Part shown: positions 40,594 to 54,668 of the stretch, piece by piece
Position numbering within the stretch: position 1 is the stretch's first letter
How the letters are laid out: every line of letters starts with the position of its first letter
NCBI RefSeq assembly: GCF_042767895.1
Contig: NC_091553.1
Location: forward strand, 29,101,529 to 29,165,528
Length of the DNA stretch: 64,000 nt
Direction: 5' to 3'
Source: Penaeus vannamei
Taxonomy: Eukaryota; Arthropoda; Malacostraca; Decapoda; Penaeidae
Made by a program: the position numbers and the translations under genes
The notes under the pieces: model-generated
Told to the model about the DNA's origin: nothing
The model's database searches: none
What the model saw: only the letters and a program-made list of their open reading frames with translations

Positions 40594-42348
40594 TTATTTT
40601 CTGAAGTGGAGGAAACCTATTTAGAAAGAAAAGACATTTTTTTTAGATCATATATCTATATAATCGTTTGTTAACGTTTTTTTTTTTAATGTTTTTCTTT
40701 GTAATCATGTATTGATTTGTGTGTCTATTTATTTGTTTATCTATTATAGATTTGTTTACCCTTTAAGACAGTTCCTTCCCATCAGTTTATATAATGATAA
40801 TGATGGAAACGATTTCTCTCATTTCGTTATTTTACCCGAATGCGTTTTCATAATGATTATGATAATTATGACAATGAACAAAGGCTACTAATCATATTAC
40901 AATTGATGATAATAATGATCTAATAATAACAATAATAACAATAATAGTAATAATGATAATTATAATGATAATAATAATAATAATAATAATAATGATAACA
41001 ATAATAATGATTTTTATTACCGGTAAAAAAAAAATAATGTTGATAATAATAAGAAAAACGTTATCACAGCGACAGAAAAAATGAAATTCTAAAAGAAACC
41101 CATATCACAGATTTTAAGTAACTGTGTAGTTGCCATAGTATTACGAATAATCAAATCAATAATGATATAGATTATACATATATAACTGACAATGATGCAT
41201 CTCTATCTCTCTATCCCTCTCACCCCTCTTCTCAATCCCTCTCTCTTTTTTCTTCTCAGTCTCTCTCTCCTCTCTCATCTCAATCTCTTTTTTTCCTTTT
41301 CTAAATCTCTCTTTCTCTCTCTTTCCTCTCTCTCTCTCTCCTTTTCTCAATATTTTTTCTCTCAATACATTTGTGTGTTTCTTATGTATTTAATTACATT
41401 TGTAGGACGCTTATCTTTCATTCTCTTCATCAGCTTACAATTAAGGTGAAAGATGGCCAGCGTAACGGATAAAAGCATGAATACCATTTCTTGATAAAGG
41501 CAAACAAAAGATACGAAACGTTTCCAATTTAGCAAGGAATGCAAGAGGTAAATGAATCAACGGACGATTTTCTACATAATTTGAAGGAAGTAACGTACGT
41601 ACTGCAAACAAACGGCCACTTAGTTCAAATTGCGCAAGGCTAGGCACATTGAATATGCGATCATATATGCAGAAATAAATGCATATTTGTCTGTCTCTCT
41701 GATCGATAAACTTTCATCTATCTGTCCGACAGATATGCATGTCCAGACTCATAATAGGCCTTTATTTGTGTGTATATGCATGTCCGTTTAATTAATATTT
41801 ATTGGGTCGGACCTCAGGCAGTTATCAGAAACCAGCCGAAATTTACGTTTCTCGGACCATAGAAGAAGGTTATAGCAACTGTAAGGGAATTAGACACGAA
41901 TGATAGAAAACGAAGGATTGTCGCTTGTCAATCAACTACACAGGGATCTTTAACACTAAGTAGGCTTATATCATTATGAATGTTTTTTATTGCTAATATA
42001 ATACATTTCAGTCTGTATATTCATGAAGGCCATCTATATAAACAATTATACTCATCATGAGCAAGACTGAAATCATTTACGAAAGAAACACACATACTTG
42101 TACACATTAAAATTCGTAATCACTGTTAACAGCTGGTCATTGAGAATTCTACTCGTGTGGAAATCAAGAAATTGCCGTTATTTCTAAGCCTGCATCTCAT
42201 ATCCTACACATTGGTTTATTGAAAAGATAACCTTACATAATAATTATGATAATAATTATCATTATTATCAATCACAACAGCATCAATGGTAATGATAATG
42301 ATAGCGATAATATACATGAGGATCGTAATAACAAAAAAGGAAAAAAAA

Positions 42349-42431
<83 letters not shown>

Positions 42432-43068
42432 GTAATAATAATTATAATAATAAGAATAATAATAAGAATAATGATATTAAGTATGGTAATGATAACTGAA
42501 ATAACATATTGTAAAAATTATAATAAAGTACCAATAATGAACAAATACCACCAATGATTTGAATGATAAAACAATGATAAGGATGATTTTGTTACCGAAA
42601 ACAATACATGATTGATAATAATTTCTCTCTATCTCTGTCTCATCTTATAATCATTATCATTATCATTATAGTTATCAAAATCATTGCGAATAACAAGTAT
42701 TATTTTTACCCTTTTTACAGTTATTATAATCATTATCATGAAGAAAAACAGGAAAGAAGGGAACCCGAAAATATTGTTTATATTTGTAAGTATTCACATA
42801 TCTTTTTATATGATATTTTCATTTAGTTTATGATTATTATCTTTGTTATTGCCATTCTTACTGTTAATATTGTTAATATTAATTTCACCCTCACTGCTAC
42901 TGACGTTAGCTTATCATTATCATTATATAACTACTATTCCTGTTTTTTTGTTGTTGTTTTTTTCGTTTCATGATTATTGTTAATATCACTATTATTACTT
43001 TTTATTATCGTTAACTCAATAAGGATAGCTATTACAAATAACCAAAGGAAAAAATTATTAGTCGCCTT
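40594..43068 (-). repeat. Repeat unit, long form
   Basis: CT tract 41205-41370, module (about 41405-41945), long AAT slot 42352-42475. The first and middle parts are close to 30102 onward. Confidence 0.85.
42352..42475. repeat. AAT microsatellite in variable slot
   Basis: About 120 bp of AAT with AAG and AGT interruptions. Confidence 0.9.
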
Positions 43069-43139
43069 GTCTCTGCCGGGATTCGAACCCGGTATTCCCG
43101 CTTAAGAGGCGGCTGCGTTAACCGTTACACCACAAAGAC
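43069..43139 (-). tRNA. tRNA-like gene, anticodon CTT (Lys)
   Basis: 71 nt, all stems paired. The T loop reads TTCGAAT rather than TTCGATT. Loop CTCTTAA. Boxes intact. Confidence 0.62.
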
Positions 43140-45528
43140 TATTTTTTTTTAAACTGGAGAAAATCTATATATAGAGAAGAGCAGTTTTTTGAGATCATAT
43201 ATTTACATATTCGTTTGTTGACCTTTTTTAATTCATGTTTTTGTGTGTAATTATCTATTGACTTGTGTGTCTATTTATTTGTTTATATTTTATAAATTTG
43301 TTTACCCTTTAAGACAGTTCCTTCCCATCAGTTTATATTATGATAATGATGGAAACGATTTCTCTCATTTCGTGATTTTACCCGAATGCGTTTTCATAAT
43401 GAATATGATAATTATGACAATGAACAAAGGCCACTAATCATACTACAATTGATGATAAGAATGATGTAATAATAATAATAGTAATAATAATAGTAATAAT
43501 AATAATGACAATGAACAAAGGTCACTAATCATACTACAATTGATAATAAGAATGATGTAATAATAATAATAATAATTCTAATAATAATAATAACAATAAT
43601 TCTAATAATAATAATAATAATAATATTAATAATAATAATAATGATTTTTATTACCGGTAAAAAAAAAAAATGTTGATAATAATAAGAAAAACGTTATCAC
43701 ATTAGCGACAAAAAATTTGAAAATCTAAAAGAAACCCATATCACAGATTTTAAGTAACTGTGTAGTTGCCATAGTATTACGAATAATCAAATCAATAATG
43801 ATATAGATTATACATATATAACTGACAACAATGATCTCTATCTCTATCCCTCTCACCCCTCTTTCTCTCTTTTCTCTTCTCAGTCTTTCTCTCCTCCCTC
43901 ATCTCAATCACTTTTTTTCGCCTTTTCTCAATCTCTCTTTCTCTCTCTCTCCTTTTCTCAATATATATATATTTTTTCTCTCTCAATACATGTGTGCGTG
44001 TTTCTTATGAAATTAATAGCACTTCTAGGACGCTTATCTTTCATTCTCTTCATCAGCTTACAATTAAGGTGAAAGATAGCCAACGTAACGGATAAAAGCA
44101 TGAATACCATTTCTTGATAAAGGCAAACAATAGACACGAAACGTTTCCACTTTAGCAAGGAATGCAAGAAGTAAATGAATCAACGGACGAATTTCTACAT
44201 AATTCGAAGGAAGTGACGTACGTACTGCAAACAAACAATTTGCGCAAGGCTAGGCACATTGAATATGCGATCATATATGCAGAAATAAATGCATATTTAT
44301 CTATCTCTCTGATCGATAAACATTCATCTATCTGTCCGACAGATATGTATATCTAGACTCATAATAGGCCTTTATTTGTGTTTATATGCATGTCCGTTTA
44401 ATGAATATTATTGGGTCGGGCCTCAGGCAGTTATCAGAAACCAGCCAAAAGTCACAAGTTTCTCGGACCATAGAAGAAGGTTATAGCAACTGTAAGGGAA
44501 TTAGACACGAATGATAAAAAACGCACGATTGTCGCTTGTCAATCAACTACACAGGGATCTTTAACACCAAGTAGGCTCATATCATTATAAATGTTCTTAT
44601 TGCTAATCAAATACATTTCAGTCTGTATATTTACAAAGGCCATCAATATAAACAATCATATTCAGAATGAGCAAGACTGAAATCATTTACGAAAGAAACA
44701 CACATACTTGTACACATTAAAATTCGTAATCGCTGTAAACAGCAAGTCATTGAGAATTCTACTTCTGTAGAAATTAAGAAATTGCCGTTATTTCTAAGCC
44801 TGCATCTCATATCCTACACATTGGTTTATTGAAAAGATAACCTTACATAATAATTATGATAATAATGATTATCATTATTATCAATCACAGCATCAATGAT
44901 AATGATAGCAATAATATACATATGGATCGTAATGGTAAAGAAATATTATAATAATGATGATATTAAGAATGGTAATGATAACTGAAATAACATATTGTAA
45001 AAATAATAATAAAGTAACAATAATGAACAAATACCACCAATGATTTGAATGATAAAACAATGATAAGGATGATTTTGTTACCGATAACAATACATGACTG
45101 ATAATAATTCTTATCTCTGTCTCTCATCTTATAATCATTATCATTATTGTTATCAAAACCATTGCGTATAACAAACATTATTTTTACCCTTTTTACAGTT
45201 ATCATAATCATTATCATGAAGAGAAACAGGAAAGAAAGGAACCCGAAAAGATTGTTTATATTTGTAAGTATTCACATGTCTTTTTATATGATGATATTTT
45301 CAATTAGTTTCTGATTATCTTGTTATTACCATCCTTACTGTTAATATTCTTAACATTATTTTCCCCCTCACTGCTACTGCCTTTAGCTTATCATTATATA
45401 CTGCTATTCCTGTTGTTTTTTTCGTTTCATTATTATTATTAACATCACGCTCAATTCATTTTATCATCGTCAACTCAACAAGGATAGCTATTACAAATAA
45501 CCAAAGGAAAAAAATTCTTATTCGCCTT
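43140..45528 (-). repeat. Repeat unit, long form
   Basis: Near-duplicate of 13257-15487, including the doubled GACAATGAACAAAGG segment (43407 and 43507) and the same module deletion. It retains the roughly 150 bp missing near 15293. Confidence 0.85.
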
Positions 45529-45599
45529 GTCTCTGCCGGGAATCGAACCCGGTATTCCCGCTTAAGAGGCGGATGCGTTGACCGTTACACCACAAAGAC
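45529..45599 (-). tRNA. tRNA-like gene, anticodon CTT (Lys)
   Basis: 71 nt. G27 is changed to T, which makes a wobble pair with G43, so all five anticodon-stem pairs can form. Boxes intact. Confidence 0.62.
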
Positions 45600-46698
45600 A
45601 TACTTTTCTTACTGGAGAAAAGATGTATATAGGAAAAGCAGTTTTTTGAGATCATATATTTACATATCCGTTTGTTAACCTTTTTATTCATGTTTTTGTG
45701 TGTAATTATCTTTTGATTTGTGTGTCTATTTATTTGTTTATCTTTTATAAATTTGTTTACCCTTTAAGACAGTTCCTTCCCATCAGTTTATATAATGATA
45801 ATGATGGAAACGATTTCTCTCATTTCGTGATTTTACCCGAATGCGTTTCCATAATATGATAATCATGGCAATGAACAAAGGCCACTAATCATACTACAAT
45901 TGTTGATAAGAATGATGTAATAATAATAGTAATGATAACAATAAGAGTAATAATAACAATAATAGTAATAATAACAATAATAGTAATAATAATAATAATA
46001 ATAATAATGACTTTATTACCGGTAAAAGATAATAGTATTACGAATAATCAATTCAATAATGATATAGATTATACATATATAACTGACAATAATAATACAT
46101 CTCTATCTCTATCCCTCTCACCCGTCTTCTCTCTTTCCTCTTCTCAGTCTCTCTCCTCTCTCATCTCAATCTCTTTTTTTCTCCTTTTCTCAATCTCTCT
46201 CTCTCTTCTCCCCCCCTCTCTCTCCTCTTCTCAATATTTTTTTTTTTTCTCTCAATACATGTGTGTTTCTTATGAAATTAATAGCACTTCTACTAAGTAG
46301 GCTTATATCATAATAAATGTTCTTATTGCTAATAAAATACATTTTAGCCTGTATATTAAAAAAAAAAACATATATAAAAACAATCACATATATCATAGGC
46401 AAGACTGAAATCCTTTACGAAAGAAACGCACATACTTGTACACATTAAAATTCGTAATCACTATAAACACCGAGTCACTGAGAATTCTACTCGTGTGGAA
46501 ATCAAGAAATTGCCGTTATTTCTAAGCCTGCATCTCATATCCTACACATCGGTTTATTGAAAAAGATAACCTTACATAATAATTATGATAGTAATAATTA
46601 TCATTATTATCAACAACAACAGCATCAATGGTAATAATAATGATAGCAATGATATAGATAAGGGTTGTAATAGTAAAAAAAAAAAAAAAGAAAAAAAA

Positions 46699-46788
<90 letters not shown>

Positions 46789-47806
46789 GATGATATTAAA
46801 AATGGTAATGATAACTGAAATAACATATTGTAAAAATAATAATAAAGTAACAATAATGAACAAATACCACCAATGATTTGAATGATAAAACAATAAAGAT
46901 GATTTTGTTACCGATAACAATACATGATTGATAACAATTTCTCTCTCTCTCTCTGATCTTATAATCATTATCATTATCATTATTGTTATCAAAGCCATTG
47001 CGTATAACAAACATTATTTTTACCCATTTTAGAGTTATTATAATCATTATCATGGAAGGAAGGGAACCCGAAAAAATTGTTTATATTTGCTCACATATCT
47101 TTTTATATCATGATATTTTCAATTAGTTTATGCTTATCTTTGTTATTACCATTCGTACTGTTAATATTCTTAACATTATTTACTGCCGTTAGCTTATCAT
47201 TATATAACTACTATTCCTGTTTTTTCGTTTCATGATTATTATTAATAATGATGATATTAAGAATGGTAATGATAACTGAAATAACATATTGTAAAAATAA
47301 TAATAAAGTAACAATAATGAACAAATGCCACCAATGATTTGAATGATAAAACAATGATAAGGATGATTTTGTTACCGATAACAATACATGACTGATAATA
47401 ATTCTTATCTCTGTCTCTCATCTTAAAATCATTATCATTGTTGTTATCAAAACCATTGCGTATAACAAACATTATTTTTACCTTTTTACATTTATTATAA
47501 TCATTATCATGAAGAGAAACAGGAAAGAAAGGAACCCGAAAAGATTGTTTATATTTGTAAGTATTCACATGATGATATTTTCAATTAGTTTCTGATTATC
47601 TTGTTATTACCATCCTTACTGTTAATATTCTTAACATTATTTTCCCCCTCACTGCTACTGCCTTTAGCTTATCATTATATAATATTATTCCTGCAGTTTT
47701 TTCGTTTCATGATTATTATTAACATCACGATTATTACATTTAATCATCGTCAACTCAAAAAGGATAGCTAATAAAAATAACCAAAGGAAAAAAACTTATT
47801 CACCTT
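45600..47806 (-). repeat. Repeat unit, short form, with internal partial duplication
   Basis: Short unit up to about 47243, where text just before the tRNA position jumps back to the post-microsatellite segment (about 47244) and repeats it to the tRNA. The segment at 46786-47240 is thus present twice, with the tRNA missing from the first. Confidence 0.8.
46675..46785. repeat. A-run plus AT microsatellite in variable slot
   Basis: About 40 A with one G, then about 34 AT dinucleotides. Close to 37543-37649. Confidence 0.95.
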
Positions 47807-47877
47807 GTCTCCGCCGGGAATCGAACCCGGTATTTCCGCTTAAGAGGCGGCTGCGTTGACCGTTACACCACAAAGAC
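47807..47877 (-). tRNA. tRNA-like gene, anticodon CTT (Lys)
   Basis: 71 nt. Base 43 is A (the outer anticodon pair is lost, as G27-G43 is in most copies). Otherwise paired, boxes intact. Confidence 0.58.
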
Positions 47878-48421
47878 ATATTTTCCGAAGTGGAGTAAAC
47901 CTATATATAAAGAATTTTTTTTTTTTTAAATCATGTATTTATATAATCGTTTGTTAACTAATTTTTTTATTCATGTTTTTGTGTGTAATCATCTATGGAT
48001 TTGTGTGTCTTTTTATTTGTTAATATTTTATAGATTTGTTTACCCTTTGAGACAGATTCTTCCCAGAGTCTATATAATGATAATGATGGAAATAGGATTT
48101 CACTTATTTCGAGATTTTACCCGAATGCGTTTTCATAATGATTATGATAATTATGACAATGAGCAAAGGCCACTAATCATACTACAATTGATAAGAATGG
48201 TGTAATAATAATAATAATAGTAATAACAATAATAGTAATGATAATAATGATAATGATAATAATGATTTTTATCACCGGTAGAAAAATGATAATTTTGATA
48301 ATAAGAAAAACGTTATCACATTAGCGACAAATAATATGAAAATCTAAAGGAAACCAATATCACAGATTCTAAGTAACTGTGTAGTTGCCATAGTATTACG
48401 AATAATCAAATCAATAATGAT
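47878..48421 (-). repeat. First half of a unit ending at an inversion point
   Basis: Same truncation point as 17805 and 32753. Confidence 0.85.
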
Positions 48422-48428
48422 ACTGCAT
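48422..48428. other. Head-to-head inversion junction, copy 3
   Basis: Filler ACTGCAT with the same flanks as copies 1 and 2. Confidence 0.8.
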
Positions 48429-49324
48429 TTGATTCATTTACTTCTTGCATTCCTTGCTAAATTGGAAACGTTTCGTGTCTAATTTTTGCCTTTATCAAGA
48501 AATGGTATTCATGCTTTTATCCGTTACGCTGGCTATCTTTCACCTTAATTTAAGCTGATGAAGAGAATGAAAGATAAGCGTCCTACAAATGTAATTAAAT
48601 TCATAAGAAACACACATGTATTGAGAGAGAACAAAAAATATTGAGAAAAGGAGAGAGAGAGATTGAGAAAAGGAGAAAAAAAAATTAAGATGAGAGAGGA
48701 GAGAGAGACTGAGAAGAGGGGTGAGAGGGATAGAGATAGATAGAGATACATCATTGTTGTCAGTTATATATGTATAATCTATATCATTATTGATTTGATT
48801 ATTCGTAATACTATGGCAACTACACAGTTACTTAAAATATTGATATGGGTTTCTTTTAGAATTTCATATTTTTTTCGCTAATGTGATAACGGTTTTCTTA
48901 TTATTATTATCAACATTATCATTTTTTTACCGGTAATAAAATCATTATTATTACTATAATTATTATTTTTATTATTGTTGTTGTTATTATCATTATTATT
49001 AGATAATTCTTATCATCAATTGTATGATTAGTGGCCTTTGTTCATTGTCATAATTATCATAAACATTATAAAAACGCATTCGGGTAAAATCACGAAATGA
49101 GAGAAATCGTTTCCATCATTATCATAATATAAACTGATGGGAAGGAACTGTCTTAAAGGGTAAACAAATCTATAAAAGATAAACAAATAAATAGACACAC
49201 AAATCAATAGATAATTACACACAAAAACGTGAATAAAAAAAAGTTAACAAAAGAATATGTAAATATATGATTAAGAAAAAAAAAACTTTTCCTTTATATA
49301 TAGGTTTCCTCCTTTCAATTAAGT
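48429..49324 (+). repeat. Inverted unit fragment with truncated module
   Basis: Matches 17813-18712 closely. Translations of 17929-18138 and 48545-48754 (minus strand) are identical. Confidence 0.85.
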
Positions 49325-49395
49325 GTCTTTGTGGCGTAACGGTTAACGCAGCCGCCTCTTAAGCGGGATTACCGGGTTCGATTCCCGGCGGAGAC
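49325..49395 (+). tRNA. tRNA-like gene, anticodon CTT (Lys)
   Basis: 71 nt. D stem GCGT/ACGC is fully Watson-Crick (C11-G24). All other stems pair. Variable loop ATTA. A T7 run begins about 13 nt downstream. Confidence 0.63.
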
Positions 49396-51531
49396 AATAC
49401 ACGAATATTTTTTTCCTTTGGTTATTTGTATTAGCTATCCTAGTTGAGTTAACGATGATAAAATGCAATAATAGTGATGTTGATAATAATCATGAAGAAA
49501 ACAGGAATAGTAGTTATATAATGATAAGCTAACGGCAGTAGCAGTGAGGGAGAAAATAATGTTAAGAATATCAACAGTAAGAATGGCAATAACAAAGACA
49601 ATAATCATAAACTAATTGAAAATATCATGATAGAAAAAGACATGTGAATACTTACAAATATAAACAATCTTTTCGGGTTCCCTTCTTTCCTATTTGTCTT
49701 CATGATAATGATTATACTTGTAAAAAGGGTAAAAATAATGCTTGTTATACGCAATGGTTTTGATAACAATAATGATAATGATTATAAGATGAAAGAGATA
49801 AATTATTATCAATCATGTATTGTTATCGGTAACAAAATCATCCTTATTGTTTTATCATTCAAATAATTGGTGGTATTTGTTCATTATTGGTACTTTATTT
49901 TTATTTTTACAATATGTTATTTCAGTTATCATTGGCATTCTTAATATCATTATATTATTTTGTTTACTATTACGATCCTTATGTATATTATCGCTATCAT
50001 TATTATTACCATTGAAGCTGTTGTGATTGATAATAATGATAATTATTATCATAATTATTATATAAGGTTACCTTTTCAATAAACCGATGTGTAGGATATG
50101 AGATGCAGGCTTAGAAATAACGGCAATTTCTTGATTTCCACACGAGTAGAATTCTCAGTGACTCGGTGTTTATAGTGATTACGAATTGTAATGTGTACAA
50201 GTATGTGCGTTTCTTTCGTAAATGATTTCAGTCTTGCTTATGATATATGTGATTGTTTTTATATATGGCCTTTATCAACATACAGACTGAAATGTATTAT
50301 ATTCGCAATGAGAACATTCATAATGATATAAGCCTACTTAGTGTTAAAGATCCCTGTGTAGTTGATTGACAAACGACAATCGTGCGTTTTCTATCATTCG
50401 TGTCTAATTCCCTTACAGTTGCTATAACTTTCTTCTATGGTCCAAGAAACTTGTGACTTTCGGCTGGTTTGTTAAAACTGCCTGAGGCCCGACCCAATAA
50501 ATATTCATTAAACGGACATGCATATACACACAGATAAAGGCCTATTTTGAGTCTAGACATACATATCTGTCGGACAGATAGATGAACGTATATCTATCAT
50601 ACAGACAAATATGCATTTATTTCTGCATATATGATCGCATATTCAATGTGCCTAGCCTTGCGCAATTTGAACTAAGTGGCCGTTTGTTTGCAGTACGTAC
50701 GTTACTTCCTTCAAATTATGTAGAAATTCGTCCGTTGATTCATTTACTTCTTGCATTCCTTGCTAGATTGGAAACGTTTCGCGTCTATTGTTTGCCTTTA
50801 TCAAGAAATGGTATTCGTGCTTTTATCCGTTACGCTGGCCATCTTTCACCTTAATTGTAAGCTGATGAAGAGAATGAAAGATAAGCGTCCTACAAATGTA
50901 ATTAAATTCATAAGAAACACACATGTATTGAGAGAGAAAAAGAGATAGAGAGAGATGCATCATTGTTGTCAGTTATATATGTATAATCTATATCATTATT
51001 GATTTGATTATTCGTAATACTATGGCAACTACACAGTTACTTAAAATATTGATATGGGTTTCTTTTAGATTTTCATAATTGTGTTCGCTTATGTGATAAC
51101 GTTCTTATTATTATTATCAACAATATTATTTTTTTACCGGTAATAAAATCATTATCATCATCATTATTCTCATTATTATTGTTATTCTCATTATCATTAT
51201 TATCATTTTATCATTCTTATCATCAATTGTAGTATGATTAGTGGCCTTTGTTCATTGTCATAATCATAATCATTATGAAAACGCATTCGAGTAAAATTAC
51301 GAAATGAGAGAAATCCTGTTTCAATCATTATCATTATATAAACTCTGGGAAGGAACTGTCTCAAAGGGTAAAAAAAAATCTATAAAAGATAAACAAATAA
51401 ATAGACACAAATCAATAGACAATTAAACACAAAACATGAATAATAAAAAAAGATTAACAAAAGAATATGTAAATATATGATTAAAAAAAACTGTTTTTCT
51501 TTATATATAGGTTTCATCCATTGGAGAAAAT
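49396..51531 (+). repeat. Repeat unit, long form, inverted orientation
   Basis: Complete, with module (about 50350-50900) and a 90-codon plus-strand frame at 50582-50854. The GA tract is reduced to about 30 bp (50931-50960). Confidence 0.85.
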
Positions 51532-51602
51532 GTCTTTGTGGTGTAACGGTCAACGCAGCCGCCTCTTAAGCGGGAATACCGGGTTCGATTCCCGGCAGAG
51601 AC
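51532..51602 (+). tRNA. tRNA-like gene, anticodon CTT (Lys)
   Basis: 71 nt, all stems paired, acceptor GTCTTTG with CAGAGAC. Boxes intact. A T6 run lies near 51616. Confidence 0.62.
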
Positions 51603-52165
51603 AAGGCGAATAAGATTTTTTTCCTTTGGTTATTTGTAATAGCTGTCCTTGTTGAGTTAACGATGATAAAAAGTAATAATAGTGATGTTAATGATAATCA
51701 TGAAACGAAAAAACAACAGGAATAGTAGTTATATAATGATAAGCTAACGGCAGTAGGAGTGAGGGTGAAAATAATGTTATGAATATTAAGAGTAAGGATG
51801 GCAATAACAAAGATGATAATCATAAACTAATAGAACATATCATGATATAAAAAGATATGTGAATACTTACAAATATAAACAATCTTTTCGGGTTCCTTTC
51901 TTTCCTGTTTCTCATGATAATGATTATAATAACTGTAAAATGGTTAAAAATAATGTTTGTTATAAGCAATGGTTTTGATAACAATAATGATAATGATTAT
52001 AAGATTAGACAGAGAGAAATCATTATCAATAATGTATTGTTATCGGTAACAAAATCATCATCATTATCATTCAAATCATTGGTGGTATTTGTTCATTATT
52101 GGTACTCAGTTATTATTTTTACAATATGTTATTTCCGTTACCATTACCATTCTTAATATCATTGT

Positions 52166-52205
<40 letters not shown>

Positions 52206-52937
52206 TTTACTATTACGATCCTTATGTATATTATCGCTATCATTATCATTACCATTGATGCTGTTGTGATTGATAATAATGATAATCATCATCGTAATTA
52301 TTATGTAAGGGTATCTTTTCAGTAAACCAATGTGTAGGATATGAGATGCAGGCTTAGAAATAACGGCGATTTCTTAATTTCCACACGAGTAGAATTCTCA
52401 GTGACTCGGTGTTTACAGTGATTACGTATTTTAATGTGTAAAAGTATGTGCGCTACTTTCAGTCTTGCTCATTCTGAAAATTATTTTTTTTATATAGATA
52501 GCCTTTATGAATATACAGAATGAAATGTATTTTATTAGCAATAAGAACATGCATAATGATATAAGCCTATTTGTGATTTTCGGCTGGTTTGTTAAAACTG
52601 CCTGAGGCCCGACCCAATAAATATTCATTAAACGGACATGCATATACACACAGATAAAGGCCTATTTTGAGTCTAGACATACATATCTGTCAGACAGATA
52701 GGTGAATGTTTATTGATCAGAGAGACAGACAAATATGCATTTATTTCTGCATATATGATCGCATATTCAATGTGCCTAGCCTTGCGCAATTTGAACTAAG
52801 TGGCCGTTTGTTTGCAGTACGTACGTTACTTCCTTCAAATTATGTAGAAAATCGTCCGTTGATTCATTTACTTCTTGCATTCCTTGCTAAATTGGAAACG
52901 TTTCGTATCTATTGTTTGCCTTTATCAAGAAATGGTA
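51603..52937 (+). repeat. Inverted unit interrupted by the LTR retrotransposon
   Basis: Second-half segments, AT slot (52171-52202), then a module shortened by a deletion near 52570. The module text stops after AAGAAATGGTA, where the LTR begins. Confidence 0.85.
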
Positions 52938-53541
52938 TGTGAGGTTTTCAACCTCCTCCCCCCCCCCCCACAGACCTTACCCATCACCTATCCTTCCCCC
53001 CCCCCCCCCTTTTCCTCTATCCTCATATCCCTCTTCTTATTCGCACCCTCTCCTTGTCCCCTCGCTTTTTATACTCCCCTCTACTTCTGTGCTAGTTTCT
53101 CCCTCTTTTACTCTTTTCCTCTGCTTGTTCTACTTCTTATCTTTATCTCTAACCTATCCTACCTCCATCCTATCCCTATCCTATCCTGTATCCTGCCGCA
53201 TTTCCCCTCGTACCCCTCTTATTCGCACCCTCTTCCTGTTCCTTCGCTTTTTCGCTTTCCTCTACTTCTACGCTCATTCCTCCCTTCCCCATTCCTTTTC
53301 TCCCGTTTGTCCTATCTTCTACCTTTAACCCTATCCACTCCTGCCCCCATCCTACCCCTATCCTACCCAGCATCCTCCGTAATCCACAGGGCGAGTCGAG
53401 CACAGCGGACCACTTCCCTCAGCCAGCCTGATTTATACGCTTTTATTTTACTTCTGTTTTATGCTGGCTTTATATATTTGTATTTTACGTTAATTCACAT
53501 CTTTTTGTATATTTACTGAATAAAACTTCCACTGAATTTGT
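52938..53541 (+). mobile_element. Partial 5' LTR at contig end (duplicate of 54207-54810)
   Basis: Starts TGTGAGGTTTTCAACC. Identical as far as can be read to 54207-54810. With the repeat text before it, 52773-53541 corresponds to 54042-54810 with one difference (T/C at 52869/54138). Most likely the same locus assembled twice. Confidence 0.8.
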
Positions 53542-54041
53542 NNNNNNNNNNNNNNNNNNNNNNNNNNNNNNNNNNNNNNNNNNNNNNNNNNNNNNNNNNN
53601 NNNNNNNNNNNNNNNNNNNNNNNNNNNNNNNNNNNNNNNNNNNNNNNNNNNNNNNNNNNNNNNNNNNNNNNNNNNNNNNNNNNNNNNNNNNNNNNNNNNN
53701 NNNNNNNNNNNNNNNNNNNNNNNNNNNNNNNNNNNNNNNNNNNNNNNNNNNNNNNNNNNNNNNNNNNNNNNNNNNNNNNNNNNNNNNNNNNNNNNNNNNN
53801 NNNNNNNNNNNNNNNNNNNNNNNNNNNNNNNNNNNNNNNNNNNNNNNNNNNNNNNNNNNNNNNNNNNNNNNNNNNNNNNNNNNNNNNNNNNNNNNNNNNN
53901 NNNNNNNNNNNNNNNNNNNNNNNNNNNNNNNNNNNNNNNNNNNNNNNNNNNNNNNNNNNNNNNNNNNNNNNNNNNNNNNNNNNNNNNNNNNNNNNNNNNN
54001 NNNNNNNNNNNNNNNNNNNNNNNNNNNNNNNNNNNNNNNNN
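53542..54041. other. Assembly gap (500 N), probably spurious
   Basis: Exactly 500 N. The 769 bp ending at the left edge equal the 769 bp starting at the right edge, which is the pattern of two overlapping contig ends joined without merging. Confidence 0.95.
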
Positions 54042-54206
54042 TGCCTAGCCTTGCGCAATTTGAACTAAGTGGCCGTTTGTTTGCAGTACGTACGTTACTT
54101 CCTTCAAATTATGTAGAAAATCGTCCGTTGATTCATTTACCTCTTGCATTCCTTGCTAAATTGGAAACGTTTCGTATCTATTGTTTGCCTTTATCAAGAA
54201 ATGGTA
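54042..54206 (+). repeat. Module fragment flanking the LTR retrotransposon
   Basis: Module text in inverted orientation up to AAGAAATGGTA. Uninterrupted modules continue TTCATGCTTTTATCC, so the element inserted after this point. The target duplication cannot be seen because the far flank is outside the window. Confidence 0.8.
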
Positions 54207-54304
54207 TGTGAGGTTTTCAACCTCCTCCCCCCCCCCCCACAGACCTTACCCATCACCTATCCTTCCCCCCCCCCCCCCTTTTCCTCTATCCTCATATCCC
54301 TCTT

Positions 54305-54668
54305 CTTATTCGCACCCTCTCCTTGTCCCCTCGCTTTTTATACTCCCCTCTACTTCTGTGCTAGTTTCTCCCTCTTTTACTCTTTTCCTCTGCTTGTTCT
54401 ACTTCTTATCTTTATCTCTAACCTATCCTACCTCCATCCTATCCCTATCCTATCCTGTATCCTGCCGCATTTCCCCTCGTACCCCTCTTATTCGCACCCT
54501 CTTCCTGTTCCTTCGCTTTTTCGCTTTCCTCTACTTCTACGCTCATTCCTCCCTTCCCCATTCCTTTTCTCCCGTTTGTCCTATCTTCTACCTTTAACCC
54601 TATCCACTCCTGCCCCCATCCTACCCCTATCCTACCCAGCATCCTCCGTAATCCACAGGGCGAGTCGA
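54305..54668 (+). repeat. Imperfect 182-bp direct repeat inside 5' LTR
   Basis: Two copies begin CTTATTCGCACCCTC (54305 and 54487). The 3' LTR has only one copy. Confidence 0.75.

Noticed and set aside
52875..53519. 214-codon Pro/Ser-rich frame, duplicated at 54144-54788
   Set aside because: It starts in the repeat module and reads through the CT-rich LTR. It is composition-driven with no domain.
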